Source of the DNA: Lyophyllum atratum
Taxonomy: Eukaryota > Basidiomycota > Agaricomycetes > Agaricales > Lyophyllaceae
Assembly (NCBI GenBank): GCA_014905825.1
Contig: JACGCN010000037.1
Span: 124,001 to 188,000 of the forward strand
Length of the DNA: 64,000 bases
Direction of reading: 5' to 3'
The notes under the pieces were generated by a model. The model was not told the DNA's origin and ran no database searches. It worked only from the letters and a program-made list of their open reading frames with translations. Shown here piece after piece: positions 22,385 to 33,197 of the stretch. Position 1 is the first letter of the stretch. Every line of letters begins with the position of its first letter. The position numbers and the translations under genes are program-made.

Positions 22385-23748
22385 TTACGCTGACTTCCCC
22401 TGTGCAGCCAACGAACACGCCCTTGACCATTTCTCAAACGCCTCCTTCATTTGTCGTTCATCTCCGCTCACCCAATGCTTCACTGCATCTCCTTGGAGCG
22501 CTCGACCGAATGAGAAACTCAACGGTGGGAGCCGCCTCCAAGGCGATCCTAGGCCCGACGAATTGACCAGCGCGTTCACCGCGGCGAGCCACGAAGTAGC
22601 GACTGGTGGCGGCAGACCACCTGCAATGCATCTCACGATTAGTCTAATAAGACAACTAGCGTCCTTCACGCAATGCGGGGAAACATCGCCGCTATGACGT
22701 ACCAGACAGGAACACGACGCCAGGGACAGCGATCGGCACCGAGCGCGATATCACCGTCGCGGTCGCCACCGCGATTTCTTCGGGGGTCACCGTTTTCCTC
22801 GATTCGTGCTTCAGCCCCGGCTGGGGGAATGACGGCTTAATCAGGGATCCTACCTCGTAAATCAGTGCCGCGAACTTTTCGCCGTTAGTGACGATCAACA
22901 AAGAACACGCACCTTCAAGTAAGACCCCATGGATTTTGCACCGCTCGTAGATCTGCGTTATCGCCCGTTCGTGCACATCAACACTGCGCGCCAGGTCCGC
23001 ATCCTCGGAAAAGTCCACGTCCGGCTCCACGATCGGCACCAACCCCGCCTGTTGGCTTATTGCCGCATACTGTGCGAGCGTCTCCGCCTGTGAATCAAGC
23101 CCTGCTTGGGTGGGGAGCCCAAGCGTGGGACCGCTGCATGCGATAGGGACACGCCATTTGGAGAACCGGGCCCCGGCTATGCGCGCGGCTTGTAACTTGG
23201 GGAGGAGGCCATCGAGCCCCTCGACGATGAACTCGGCCTCCGACCTTGGGAGGGGGCTAAGCTCGCCGTTTGCGCGGACGCCGGTGATTATACCCTTTGC
23301 AGTGAGTATCGCTCCGAGCTGGAAGGTGAGGAGCGTCTCGGAGTAGAGGATGACGCCGGATATGTATTCTATGTAGAGGTGTCGTGAGCTATGGTGAATG
23401 AGATAAAACAGCGAACTTCAACTGACCATTTGAGAGCGCCTCGTATGCTGCTTCACGCCATTTTCGTCTCCTTTCCTTCTGCTCTTCCTCCCTCCATTCT
23501 TTCTTTTTGCCCTCCTCATCGGCAGCACCATGCAGCACCTCCGCGATAGCGTCGGGTGTCTCATCAGTCGCGTAGATGCCCTTGCCGCGCGGGTACACCA
23601 ATGCTCGGGCGGTGTCGATGAGCTCGCTGGCGACGGCGGAAGTGTGGATCGGTTGGAGGAACACATCGGGCCTGTGTCTCCGCTCGGACGCTAGGTCGGG
23701 AGTGGAGAAGAGGTTAGCAGGGGGGCTGTTAGTGGTTACGGGCGCCAT
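22385..23748 (-). CDS. class I fructose-bisphosphate aldolase, divergent
   Basis: Schiff-base (class I) aldolase of glycolysis/gluconeogenesis. Joined exons show GKGIYATDETPDAI, EYISGVILYSETLL, LDGLLPKLQAARIAGARFSKWRVP, YAAISQQAGLVPIVEPD, HGVLLEG joined to SLIKPSFPQPGLKHES (Schiff-base Lys in LIKP), TPEEIAVATATVISRSVPIAVPG and FSFGRALQGDAVKHW. The active-site Asp, the Lys of FSKWR, the Glu of VEPD and the Schiff-base Lys are present; the usual GIKVDKG loop is GVRANGE. The 63-base intron between LEG and SLIKP is stop-free and a multiple of three, so retention would not break the frame. There is an insertion of charged residues (EEGKKKEWREEEQKERRRKW). Most fungi rely on class II (zinc) aldolase, so this is a notable gene. 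Confidence 0.88.
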
Positions 23749-24132
23749 CGGGTCGAATCTTATGGTAGATATGGGATGAGAGTGGGTCTTGAATCAGGAG
23801 GATGAGAGAAAGAAGCGTCAAATTGAGACTCCAATGTTTCGCACGTGTATAATCGTCACGGCTAGTGTCCTCTGCTAGTACGATGGGGACTCGTATCAAG
23901 TGCGCCAATACTCCGTATGCCTCTACATAGCTTCATATGCCTTCCGGTCGTGTCCTCCGCTCCTCGAGCTATGAGAGCCAGAATCCTTGGGTATGTCTTA
24001 CAAGCCTGACCTATGTGGGCAATCAAGTCAGACGAGCATAATGGAGAACGTGTGAACGAGACAAACCAGGCGTGCCAACTCGTCCCATGCTACGTGAATT
24101 GTAACCGGTACGGTATGAGCCAAGGCCCATCA
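23749..24132. other. aldolase upstream region
   Basis: About 380 bases between the aldolase start and the stop of the small mitochondrial gene, including the CACGTG at 23842. No gene seen. Confidence 0.4.
23842..23847. promoter_or_regulatory. CACGTG E-box upstream of the aldolase gene
   Basis: Palindromic CACGTG 93 bases upstream of the aldolase ATG (minus strand). The same hexamer lies at a similar distance in front of three other gene starts in the window. bHLH factors of the Cbf1/Pho4 type bind this sequence; binding here is inferred. Confidence 0.45.
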
Positions 24133-24603
24133 TCATGGCTTCCCTTGCGTGGATTCTTTGGATTCGTCCGCAACGATTTTTTTCTCGTCCGGAGAGAGCG
24201 TCAAAAAGGCTGCTTTCTGCTTCTCAGCCCATCTACGCGCCTAAAGCATCGAGTGCAGAGATTGTAAAGTCGGTTTAGAAGATAAAATGCGAGCACATAC
24301 AGGTTGGAAGACGTGTTCGTGGTCTCCGAAATCATAGACAAACACCCCGTATGCTGCTGTGGCTGCTGCGTTTCGTTAGATCCACATTGATGCGAAGAAA
24401 GGAACAAGCGACTCGCCTGGTATTAGGGTCCACGAAAGGACACGCGCCATGGTGTAGAACCACGGTGGCCGGAAGTCGTCCTCATCGCCAGGTGTTCGGG
24501 GCAGCCTATGGACTTTCGTCGCCATTGTTCTCGAGGTGTGTAGCGGGCGAAGAATCGCGCCTTGGAACGGCCGCAGCATTGAAACGAGTCTACGCGACGA
24601 CAT
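24133..24603 (-). CDS. small predicted mitochondrial single-pass membrane protein
   Basis: Three exons on the minus strand give about 120 residues. The leader MSSRRLVSMLRPFQGAILRP is Arg-rich and free of acidic residues, as in mitochondrial presequences. A central hydrophobic segment follows (WFYTMARVLSWTLIP, then AYGVFVYDFG), and a charged soluble end ARRWAEKQKAAFLTLSPDEK. Size and layout resemble supernumerary respiratory-chain subunits or other inner-membrane proteins, but I do not recognise the family. The first intron (24366-24416) needs a GC donor (CCAG|GCGAGT) to keep the frame and has a CTAAC branch site. Stop TGA at 24133-24135. Confidence 0.62.
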
Positions 24604-24982
24604 CGAGTGTGGAATAAACAAATGTGGGTGTGACCAAATTTGCTCACGTTCTTGATTTCGAACTTCAAGCTTTCGAACGCCGCGGCTTCGCTGATTCTTG
24701 TCATCCCACTCCGACAACTCGTCGTGCTACTTCTTTCTGTATGTCGAAACTTCCGCCGACACAGGCTCGTGGCCCCCATCAGAATGTGGAAGATGATTAT
24801 CTTCAAAGCGAGGGAGCCAGAGTGCCGTTATAACCCTAGTTATAATTGCACCCCAGGGTTCCTCGACAGTACAATCCTGAGTCGGCGGAGTCTCATGAGG
24901 GGCCTCAGCATCTTCAGGGAAGCACTGGATACCTCCGCGACCGCTCTTAAGAACTATCAGGATAGTATAGAATTAATTCTCA
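24604..24982. promoter_or_regulatory. divergent promoter region of the small mitochondrial gene and P450 paralogue 1
   Basis: About 380 bases. Two TTATAA motifs around 24827-24843 are candidate TATA elements for the P450. Confidence 0.35.
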
Positions 24983-27166
24983 ATGGCTTTTCCCATCTTT
25001 TTCCTTGCCTTCTCTGTGCTTGCCTTTCTCTTCATACGGGACAGGCGTTCTAGAAAACGCCCTCCCTTACCTCCCGGCCCTCCTGCAGATCCCATCATTG
25101 GACATCTTCGATTGATTCCGCCAGTAGGCCAGGATGTTTTCTTCTATGAGATGGGTAAAATATACGGTATGTCTATGCATACCCTTACGTAGTGCAAAAG
25201 TGACAAAAGTGACTATACTTTTACCAGGCGATGTCATACACATCAAAGTTCTGAATCAATCCCTCATTGTTCTGAACAGTGTTCAAGCGGCCAATGACCT
25301 ACTCGACAAACGAGGCCACAACTACAGCGATAGGCCTGACTTTCCAATCTTCGACCTGTGACTCTTACACCTTGTCCGTGCTACATATAGAACTGATTCG
25401 ATGTTGTCTTGTAGGTGGGGCATGGGTGACACGCTCGTTATCTCGAAATATGGAGAGGAATTCCGTATGCAACGAAGAATGGTTCAACAGTACTTCCACA
25501 AAGAGAAGCGTAATGATTATCGTGCCATCCAAACCCGGGAGGCTCGTGTTCTTGCCCAAAACCTTCTTTGTGCCCCAAACCTTCTTTGCGACCATAAAGA
25601 TAGAATGGAACTCCTAGTGCGGTACTCTCATTTATTTTTCTTCCATTGCATAAAGTGTTGATGATCTATCCCTTGATCCAGATTTACGACAGCTATTATT
25701 GTCGATGTGACTTATGGGCATCAGATTGTTTCAAATGATGATCCATACGTCAAAATTGCTAATGCTTGCGGCCGCGCAGCAGCAACATCGGGTCCACCTG
25801 GTGGCACGCCTATCGATCTATTCCCAATTCGTAAGTTGGATTCAGGTTCTACTCTCCTTGTTGCCGAGCATAACCCTTGATGCCCTAGTCAAATATCTTC
25901 CCTCCTGGTTCCCTGGGACACACTACGCCAACGTTGCACGCAGTCAGTCCCAACATTTCCAGAAACTCAAGGATTACCCCCTTTCACGAGTAATGGAACA
26001 AATGGTATATTTCACCACTGAGAGCGCGATTCATTGCTGATGAGTTGTTCAGAACCAAGGGACTGCAAAGCCGTCGTTTTTGGCCGATCAGTTGGAGGCT
26101 GTCAATCAGGAAGGGTCGCCAGATGCTGCCACGCTCAAACGAATCAAGGCTGCCGCTGCAATTGTGTACATTGCGGGCGCGGAAACGGTACGGCGATGAC
26201 TTAAGTTATGCCCCACTGATAACTGTTTTGAACGAATCTTGAATTTAGACGTCATCTATGCTTTCCTTCTTCATCCTGGCGATGCTCCTCTACCCCGACT
26301 GCCGACAGAGAGCACAAGTGGAGATTGATGCTGTGGTTGGTTCTGACCGCCTTCCGGAGTTCTACGATCGGGAAAGCCTTCCGTACTTGGAGTGCCTCTT
26401 GCAGGAAATACTGCGGTATGTTGTCCTTGCTATAAGCTCATGCCATGTACCTCCTCATTATATGTCATCTTTCAAGCTGGAATCATGCCGTTCCATCAGG
26501 TGTGCTTGACCACTTCCATACATAATCTAAACTCATCGGAACCTGCCTTCCAGGTGTACCCCACAGGACGATGGAAGATGATATCTACAACGGCATGCTA
26601 ATTCCCAAGGGATCCACTATCATTGCGAATGTCAGGTGTGTAATAGTCGTACAAATCTATACTACTGCTCTCCGTTCATGGTCATTTAACAGATCAATGA
26701 CTTTGGACGATTCTGTATATAAAGATCCCTTCGACTTCGATCCAACCCGTTTTCTACCAGCACCAGCGGGTCGAGGCGAGCCATACGCTATCTCACCATT
26801 TGGCTTTGGACGGAGGTAAGTAGTTCCTGGAGCAGCCTCAAGGCACTCAAGCCTGGTCTGACTTGTTAATACAGGATATGCCCTGGCCGTCATTTGGCGG
26901 ATGACAGCCTCTGGATTGCGATTGCAACAATCTTGGCAACAACTTCAATCTCCAGAGCTATCGGAGAGGACGGGAAGGAAATAGTTCCTGATGTTGTCCC
27001 AATCACCGTTGGAGTAACAAGGTTTGACGCGCTAATCCTGTTCTGCGGAGAATTACTTTGGCTGATATTGTGGCCGCATAGTCAACCGAGCCCTTTCCAG
27101 TGCGACCTTAAACCCAGGAATACGGTGGCCTCGAATCTCCTTAGGCAGATTACAGATAATGCGTGA
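24983..27166 (+). CDS. cytochrome P450 (OrdA/CYP64-like), paralogue 1
   Basis: Membrane-anchored heme mono-oxygenase. N-terminal anchor MAFPIFFLAFSVLAFLFIR, then the proline hinge PPLPPGPPADPIIGHLRLIP. Key motifs across about 13 exons are the I-helix AGAETTSS, the ExxR of the K helix (LECLLQEILRW), VPHRTMEDD, a DPTRFLPAPAGRGEP meander and the heme loop FGFGRRICPGRH with the cysteine ligand. All introns splice in frame with GT donors, including the one after DLFPI that uses GC in paralogues 2 and 3. About 510 residues, normal for the family. TATA-like TTATAA motifs lie 140-160 bases upstream. Starts 379 bases from a divergent gene and is followed in the same direction by paralogue 2. Substrate cannot be predicted. 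Confidence 0.92.
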
Positions 27167-27987
27167 TCAGATAATTATCTGATAGCTAGTAAACTTATTT
27201 GCCTCGTCCCGGCGACCGTATCAATATAAGTAGTAGTTGACAAGATTATCTTGAGGTTGTGTTGTTCACTTTTTCTCTGTCTCGGGACGTCGTGCATCAA
27301 TCGTGCATGACCGATGGACCCGCCAACCTTGTCACTGGACTTCAAATCTCATGTAGCTTTGTCAGCGCCAAGTTTTTGATGCTGTTCAACCTTGTTCGAC
27401 TCGCTACTACACTGTACCAACACTTGTACAGACGTTCCACTATTTCTTGTCCATACGTGTCTCCGCTTGATTTCAAAGACCAGGCAGGAATACCCGAGCC
27501 TGCAGCGACAAGACGACATGTCGATCTTCTGATACTCCATTCCCAATGAGCCGAAATTAAAAGGTTCTCGCGATACCCAACTTCCAAGGATGGGATAACG
27601 ATAACGGCTTGCCGCCGTTTCGGAGTTGCCAGTGGACCGACCCTAGCTCTATCCACACGTTACTATGTATCGCAGACGAGTAGCATCATCGCTCTAGTTC
27701 AACTTCTATCATCAAAGCCTCGGGAAGCCATGCGAGGTGGAGTCTTTGCGCAACCACGACAAGCCGTACGCTGGTTAAGTATTTGTGGGTATAGGCGAGG
27801 CCCGGTGACCAATGGAACTTCTGGTCCCAACACACAATTGATGCCAGTGATTCATGAATCATCGTCCTTACCCAAAGATGGTGTGACAGGCGTGGGGAAG
27901 CCCTACGAGCCGTGTCATTAACAATCTCCCTGTCAATGGCTTGAGATCTGAACAACGTCGTCGTTTTTCGCATCTTCTTTTCGCTGT
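27167..27987. other. spacer between P450 paralogues 1 and 2
   Basis: About 820 bases with open frames on both strands but no motif or conserved P450 fragment. Presumably paralogue 2's promoter. Confidence 0.35.
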
Positions 27988-30120
27988 ATGGGTCTCTCAG
28001 TTACCTTGCTCGCGGCTTCGATCGTCGTCTTTGTCGCCTTGAAGATCAAATTCTTCAGGAAGGGGTTGCCCTTACCTCCAGGACCTCCGGCGGATCCTAT
28101 TCTAGGACATGTGCGATTACTACCTTCAGCTGGCCAGGACGTTTTCTTCTATAACTTGGGGAAAATTTATGGTGGGACTACTAGGTCCTTCAACTAGTAT
28201 ACATGATGACCTTTGTTAATAGGCGATGTACTGCACTTCAGCATTTTTGGACGACCTATGATTGTGTTAAACAGTGTTAACGCAGCCATCGAGCTTTTGG
28301 ATAAGCGGAGCGCCAACTACAGTGATAGACCCAATTTCCCCATTTACGAAACGTACGTTCTTTAGACACTCATGAGTTGTTGAACTAACCCATTCGAATC
28401 CATGGCTTAGAATGGGCTTGCACGATTCGCTTGTCTTCGTGCGATACGGGAACGATCTCCGTATGTATCGAAAAATGTTGCAACAGTACTTCAGTAAGGA
28501 GAAGAGTCGAGCACATCGACGAATACAAGCCAGAGAAGCTCGTTTACTTGCGGAAAACGTCTTGGCACACCCTGAACGTCGAGGAGACTTATTAATCAGG
28601 TACTTACACATCTCCTTCCTCAAATACAATCCTGACCGATGAGTTCTAGATTTGCGACAGCTATTGTCGTCGAAATTGCTTACGGGCATCAAATCGTGTC
28701 CGATGACGATCCGTATGTCAAAATAGCTGAAGATGTGTGTATTGCAACGGCGAATTCGGGTCCTCCTGGTGGTACACCTGTCGATATTTTCCCATTCCGC
28801 GAGTCGCATTCCTCTTTCCTCTGGCTGAACAGTTAATAACAGCTAGAACATGCAGTCCGATACTTTCCTTCATGGTTTCCTGGCGCATACTACGCTGGTT
28901 ATGCACGGAAAACCTGGCATCTGGTGCGAAAATTGTATGATTATCCAGTGGAGTGCGTAACGGAGGAGATGGTTCGTAACTTCCCTTCATTTATACGGAA
29001 ATGTGCTATTATTGATAATAGGTACAGGCCAAAGGAGACGCCAAGCCGTCATTCCTGGCTACCCAATTAGAGGCCCTGCAACGTGAGGGTCGTCAAAACC
29101 CGGCCACCATTGAGCAAATCAAGGCCGCTGCTGGTGTTTTGTATATCGCAGGTGCAGAAACTGTAAATATTTACACCCATAGGTGAAACAAAACAGAACT
29201 CACGTATGGCGATCAGACGTCGTCGACGCTCGCTTTCTTTTTCTTGGCAATGGTGCTTTATCCGGAGTGCCAAACCAAGGCGCAGGAGGAGATTGATGCT
29301 GTGGTCGGCCGTGACCGGCTTCCGGAATTCCATGACCGGGAGCAACTGCCATACGTCGAATGTCTTCTACAAGAAACGCTCCGGTATGAATAAGACCTTG
29401 AGCCATATATACGTGAATTGACCCAAATTTACGCAGGTGGAATCATGCTGTCCCATTAGGTCTGTTGTCAAGTAATTTTATTCCAGGTCTTTACTGATAT
29501 TGTTTGTCAGGCGTTCCTCATCGTTCGTTGGAAGACGATGTCCACGATGGCATGTTTATTCCCAAGGGTTCCATCATCATTGCGAACACGAGGTACGTCT
29601 CGCATCCTCGCACGGTTGGAGCAAAATTCGACTTTTATTTACCAGAGGAATGTCCCTGGATGAAAATGTCTATGCCGATGCATCTGCATTTGAGCCGACA
29701 CGCTTCTTACCAAGTCCGCTGGGCCGCGGTGAGCCTTACCCGGTAGGGCCGTTTGGTTTTGGACGAAGGTCAGTCCATAACCACTCCGCACTCAAGTCAC
29801 TTCTTCGACTCTGTGTTTTGTAGGGCTTGTCCGGGTCGACACGTTGCCAACGACAGTCTCTGGATTGCAATCGTGACGATACTGTCCGCCATGCACATAT
29901 CTAAGGAATTTGGGGACGACGGGAAGGAAATAGTGCCAGACGAGACACCGGTTGCGGCAGGCATTACAAGGTCTTGTGCTCCCAGCTTTCACCATGAATC
30001 TGTGAAAGCTAATGCTGACCCACCCGAAGCCACCCACAACCATTCCCATGCCGTCTCAGGGCTCGAAGTGACATGACCCAAGTGCTGTTGGAACAGGCCA
30101 ACACTGGGGAATGCATATGA
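27988..30120 (+). CDS. cytochrome P450 (OrdA/CYP64-like), paralogue 2
   Basis: Closest relative of paralogue 3 in this window and in tandem with paralogue 1. Anchor LLAASIVVFVALKIKFF, hinge LPLPPGPPADPILGHVRLLP, I-helix AGAETTSS, ExxR in LLQETLRW, VPHRSLEDDVHDG, FEPTRFLPSPLGRGEP, and the heme loop FGFGRRACPGRH are all present. The intron between IFPF and QHAVRYFPSWFPG (28799-28846) needs a GC donor (TTCC|GCGAGT) to keep the frame. The last exon encodes SHPQPFPCRLRARSDMTQVL, matching the ends of paralogues 1 and 3, and stops at TGA 30118-30120. No frame break was found, so it is probably functional. Confidence 0.91.
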
Positions 30121-30749
30121 CCTGTATATGGGGATAGCATGGACCACAATACGTGATGATAACGATTGTAATTGTTGAATAGTATGTCAGGGTGCTGACT
30201 TCCTTAGACCGATAACAACTTCATCTGTCCGTAGAGCGGGCAGAGTAGCGAAGTGTGTTGCATGCAAATACTATATCTCTCATATGTATCAACTATCTCA
30301 AAGTCATGATTAACTACCATATCAACTATGATATGGACAGAATCTTGTGAGTGCGCACCGTAGGCGTCCACTAACGCCCAAAGCCGCCAAATTTGGAATT
30401 GCCGTGATGCCGACAGCGCGATTCGTGGGCATGTCATCTAACTTCTAAGTAGAACACCTTCCCTGCGGTTCTGACACCCCCGGTGAGCTTGCCTGAGCTA
30501 GCTTAGGTTCCAGGACTGTCCTGCTCATTGCCACACTACAAGTGGCCGTCGTCGGAATTTACCGAAAAGTACGAACTTACTAGTCTCTCCTAGACAGACA
30601 CAATCAGTCGTTCCTCCATTCTTTACGAACTTACTCCGAACTGGACAGACAAGACTAACATAAAATCACAACCTGCCATAGTCAGTGAGTATCGTAGCTT
30701 TCTAATAGCGTATATTGCGTGACCAAACATCGTCAGGCTTCCAATTTTG
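30121..30749. other. intergenic with possible trace of the hAT inverted repeat
   Basis: Contains GCCGTGATGCCGACAG at 30401-30416, identical over 16 bases to the reverse complement of 37595-37610 in the left repeat of the hAT element. No gene seen. Confidence 0.3.
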
Positions 30750-31242
30750 ATGTCAACCATGATAGAGGCCGCAGAGCAATGTAAAGCCCTTCTCATGGAA
30801 ATGCGCGAGGCGTCCAGCAGGCGCGAACTCGCGGAACACGAGGCAGAGGTTGACAAGGAACAACGGTCGCTTGCGAAAAGCGCCCGCCTGGACGATCTTT
30901 TCAGGGATCTGAAGCATATCGAAGAAGGATTGCAAGATATCAGGGAGCAAGAACCGCCATCGGATGGGCACACATGTGAGTCTAGGGTCGATCCTGATTC
31001 TTGAGAAGGTGGTTACTATGTTTCCACAATGAAATGCAGTATCACATGCGGGCATTAACGATATTACGAGGGTCGTGGAGGAGAACCATCAGGCCCAGGT
31101 AGCCCAGTTGGTTGCGGTCATGGAAGGTGAGATGCATGCGTCTGAAGCAGCGACAGACGAGAATAACAATAACTTAGACTGCTCCGCATGTCATCGACGA
31201 CAACAAACTGAACTACTCAAGAACAGCAGACCGAAAGGATAA
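30750..31242 (+). CDS. small coiled-coil hypothetical protein
   Basis: Three exons give a protein of about 125 residues: an N-terminal charged helix (MIEAAEQCKALLMEMREASS), a second charged helix (SARLDDLFRDLKHIEEGLQD), an exon with ITRVVEENHQAQVAQLVAVM, and a short tail DCSACHRRQQTELLKNSRPK before TAA 31240-31242. Both introns have standard ends. Heptad-like spacing of Leu suggests a coiled coil. I do not recognise the family and see no signal peptide or membrane segment. It converges on the glucanase gene, 62 bases apart. Its first ATG at 30750 fits, but an upstream exon is possible. Confidence 0.5.
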
Positions 31243-31304
31243 CAAAGAATGCCCGTCGCAGAATCAGTACGGTGGAGATCCGGAGCATTTTGTCCTGTTT
31301 TGAT

Positions 31305-32366
31305 TCATCCTGTCACGTAGACTTTCCCAAGAGCGTTGAGTTGTCCGTTCGCGTCGAGGAGGTCTATGAGAATGGTTAATAGAGCGCCGTGGATGAAAGT
31401 GCAGAAGACCTTACTGTAGTGAGAATTGGTCTCCTGGCGCTACAGACGCAGTTGTATTGTCAGTTTTGGACAATAAACAGTTTACGGTAAACTGCACTGA
31501 CGAAGTAGCCAAACCATGCATAGCCTTGGATCCAGTCCAGAGAGTCTAGATAAGTAATAGACGATGTGATAAAATCGAGGACGTCTGTACGGAAGAGTCA
31601 CGGCAACTGAGTATATACTGACGAATGGTGCAAAACTATGCAATAGACTGACCCGCATCATTCGTTGAGGTCGTAGCGAACTCGGTGACCCAGAGTGGGT
31701 ACTGTGGGAATTGGCCATGCATCTGCCAGAGGTAATCATAAAAATTGCCTATGCCTTCTCCATACCTTCCAAGAAAAAGGTTGTTTAGCCCATATAGACA
31801 GGCTTTAGAGCGCGAGAGCCTACCAATGAAACGGAATGAAGTCTATAGTGCAACCGGTACAGGCCGAAAGGAACGAGGCCAACCAAGGCCTGCCGGATGG
31901 CGCGTTGGTAACTGCAGGGGCTCCCAGGCGGATTCCAGAGGCAGCCAGAGGTTGGATATACTGCTTCCAGAGCTGGGCCGCGCGAGCAGGATCAATATTC
32001 GATTGAGAGGCAAAGTCGGGCTCGTTGAAGGTCTGTCATGGTTGTCAGCGTCAGGAAAATTGCGGAATAGAAATAGTTTACCAAGACGGTCTTTGCGCCC
32101 GACGCCTTCACTTTTGCCGCGAACGTTTCGATGCCGTTGGCTCCCCATTGCATTGGGATATAGGTGATCTTCGACTGTGCAAGGTAAGTGGGCGGTGATT
32201 GGCCCCAGTCATACTGCCAGGAAACAACGCTACTGCTTTGGTTCGCAACTTTGATGTCGTCGGGGTGGTCGCCTTCTGCAAACGCTAAACCGCGCTTGGG
32301 GTTTTTGGCAGCGAGGCAAGAATTGACGAGAAGCGCAAGTGACAAGACGGCGGGCGGGAAATGCAT
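31305..32366 (-). CDS. secreted GH128 (Asl1-like) beta-1,3-glucanase
   Basis: Glycoside hydrolase of the Asl1-like/GH128 family, which cleaves beta-1,3-glucan in fungal walls. Signal peptide MHFPPAVLSLALLVNSCLAA from the ATG at 32366. Joined exons give KRGLAFAEGDHPDD, VVSWQYDWGQSPP, YIPMQWGANGIETFAAKV, the acid/base motif TFNEPDFASQSN, GAPAVTNAPSGRPWL, IDFIPFHWYGEG, the nucleophile motif LWVTEFATTS, and IQGYAWFGYFRQETNSHYN with a C-terminal LDANGQLNALGKVYV. About 250 residues, family-typical. Both catalytic Glu residues (NEPD and TEFA) are present. Likely acts on the fungus's own wall during growth or fruiting, by inference. Confidence 0.9.
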
Positions 32367-33197
32367 TTTGGGATGAAGAGCAGTGGTGGGGTAGCCATAG
32401 TCCTTTTGAACGAGAGCTAATAATCTCCGAAGGTATCCCAAAACAGCATACTGAGCTTGACGATGAACATTGCTTTCGTGGATTAGGAAGTATATTACCC
32501 GACAGATCGTGGCCGACATAACCATCGCGTCTTCTGACAACACAATCGGAGCATTGGTAGCCAAAGGAAAAATTCGACAAGGAATACCGTGTGGCCCGTC
32601 GACTCGTGAGTGGTCAGGTTTCTACAGCTTCATCACAATGGATTGCGCATTTCTGGACTCTCACTCGCCAGCGGATCGTTGTCGGGTGTACAGCCCTGAA
32701 ATCGGCGACAAGGCATGAAACATGTGTCCTAGTCACGAAGCTTCCGAGATACCAGAATGACCGTGGTGGAGACGAAAAAGATTCGGAGGAACGCAAGAGG
32801 GCATCGAGGGTGGGATCATCACGCGACGGCGTTCAAGGGTCCACCCAAATCGAGCCCAGATCGTACATATGTGTAAACAAATCCCGCATGTTTGGACGAA
32901 GCTTCGATTTCGGAGGACCGCGACCGCGCGCGTCCCTTGATGCAAGATATCTAACTACGCTTTCCCCTCCAGGAAAAACCGCCATGGAATCTCGAGGCGG
33001 AAGCCAGGATCGTTTGTTTTCTTGGGCCGCGTGACGTCCTCCTTGGAGATTCAATCTTTTCGAGTTCACGAGGTGGCATCGCGACTAGAAAACACTCATG
33101 TTTGACCCATGCAATCCATGATATCTCGGCGTTACTCTCGACGCATAAAAGGGATATAATTTGGTACCTCAACTGCAGTTCAACTTGACTCCTTAAT
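32367..33197. other. divergent promoter region of GH128 and DUF1996 genes
   Basis: About 830 bases between two genes for secreted proteins transcribed away from each other. The TATA-like box at 33144 serves the DUF1996 side. Confidence 0.4.
33144..33151 (+). promoter_or_regulatory. TATA-like box (CATAAAAG) of the DUF1996 gene
   Basis: CATAAAAG, followed by GATATAAT, lies 47-54 bases before the DUF1996 ATG at 33198, a usual position for a fungal TATA element and in keeping with a regulated secreted-protein gene. Confidence 0.4.

Noticed and set aside
27259..27549. Plus-strand frame between P450 paralogues 1 and 2
   Set aside because: No similarity to P450 or other families; alternative frames are equally open.
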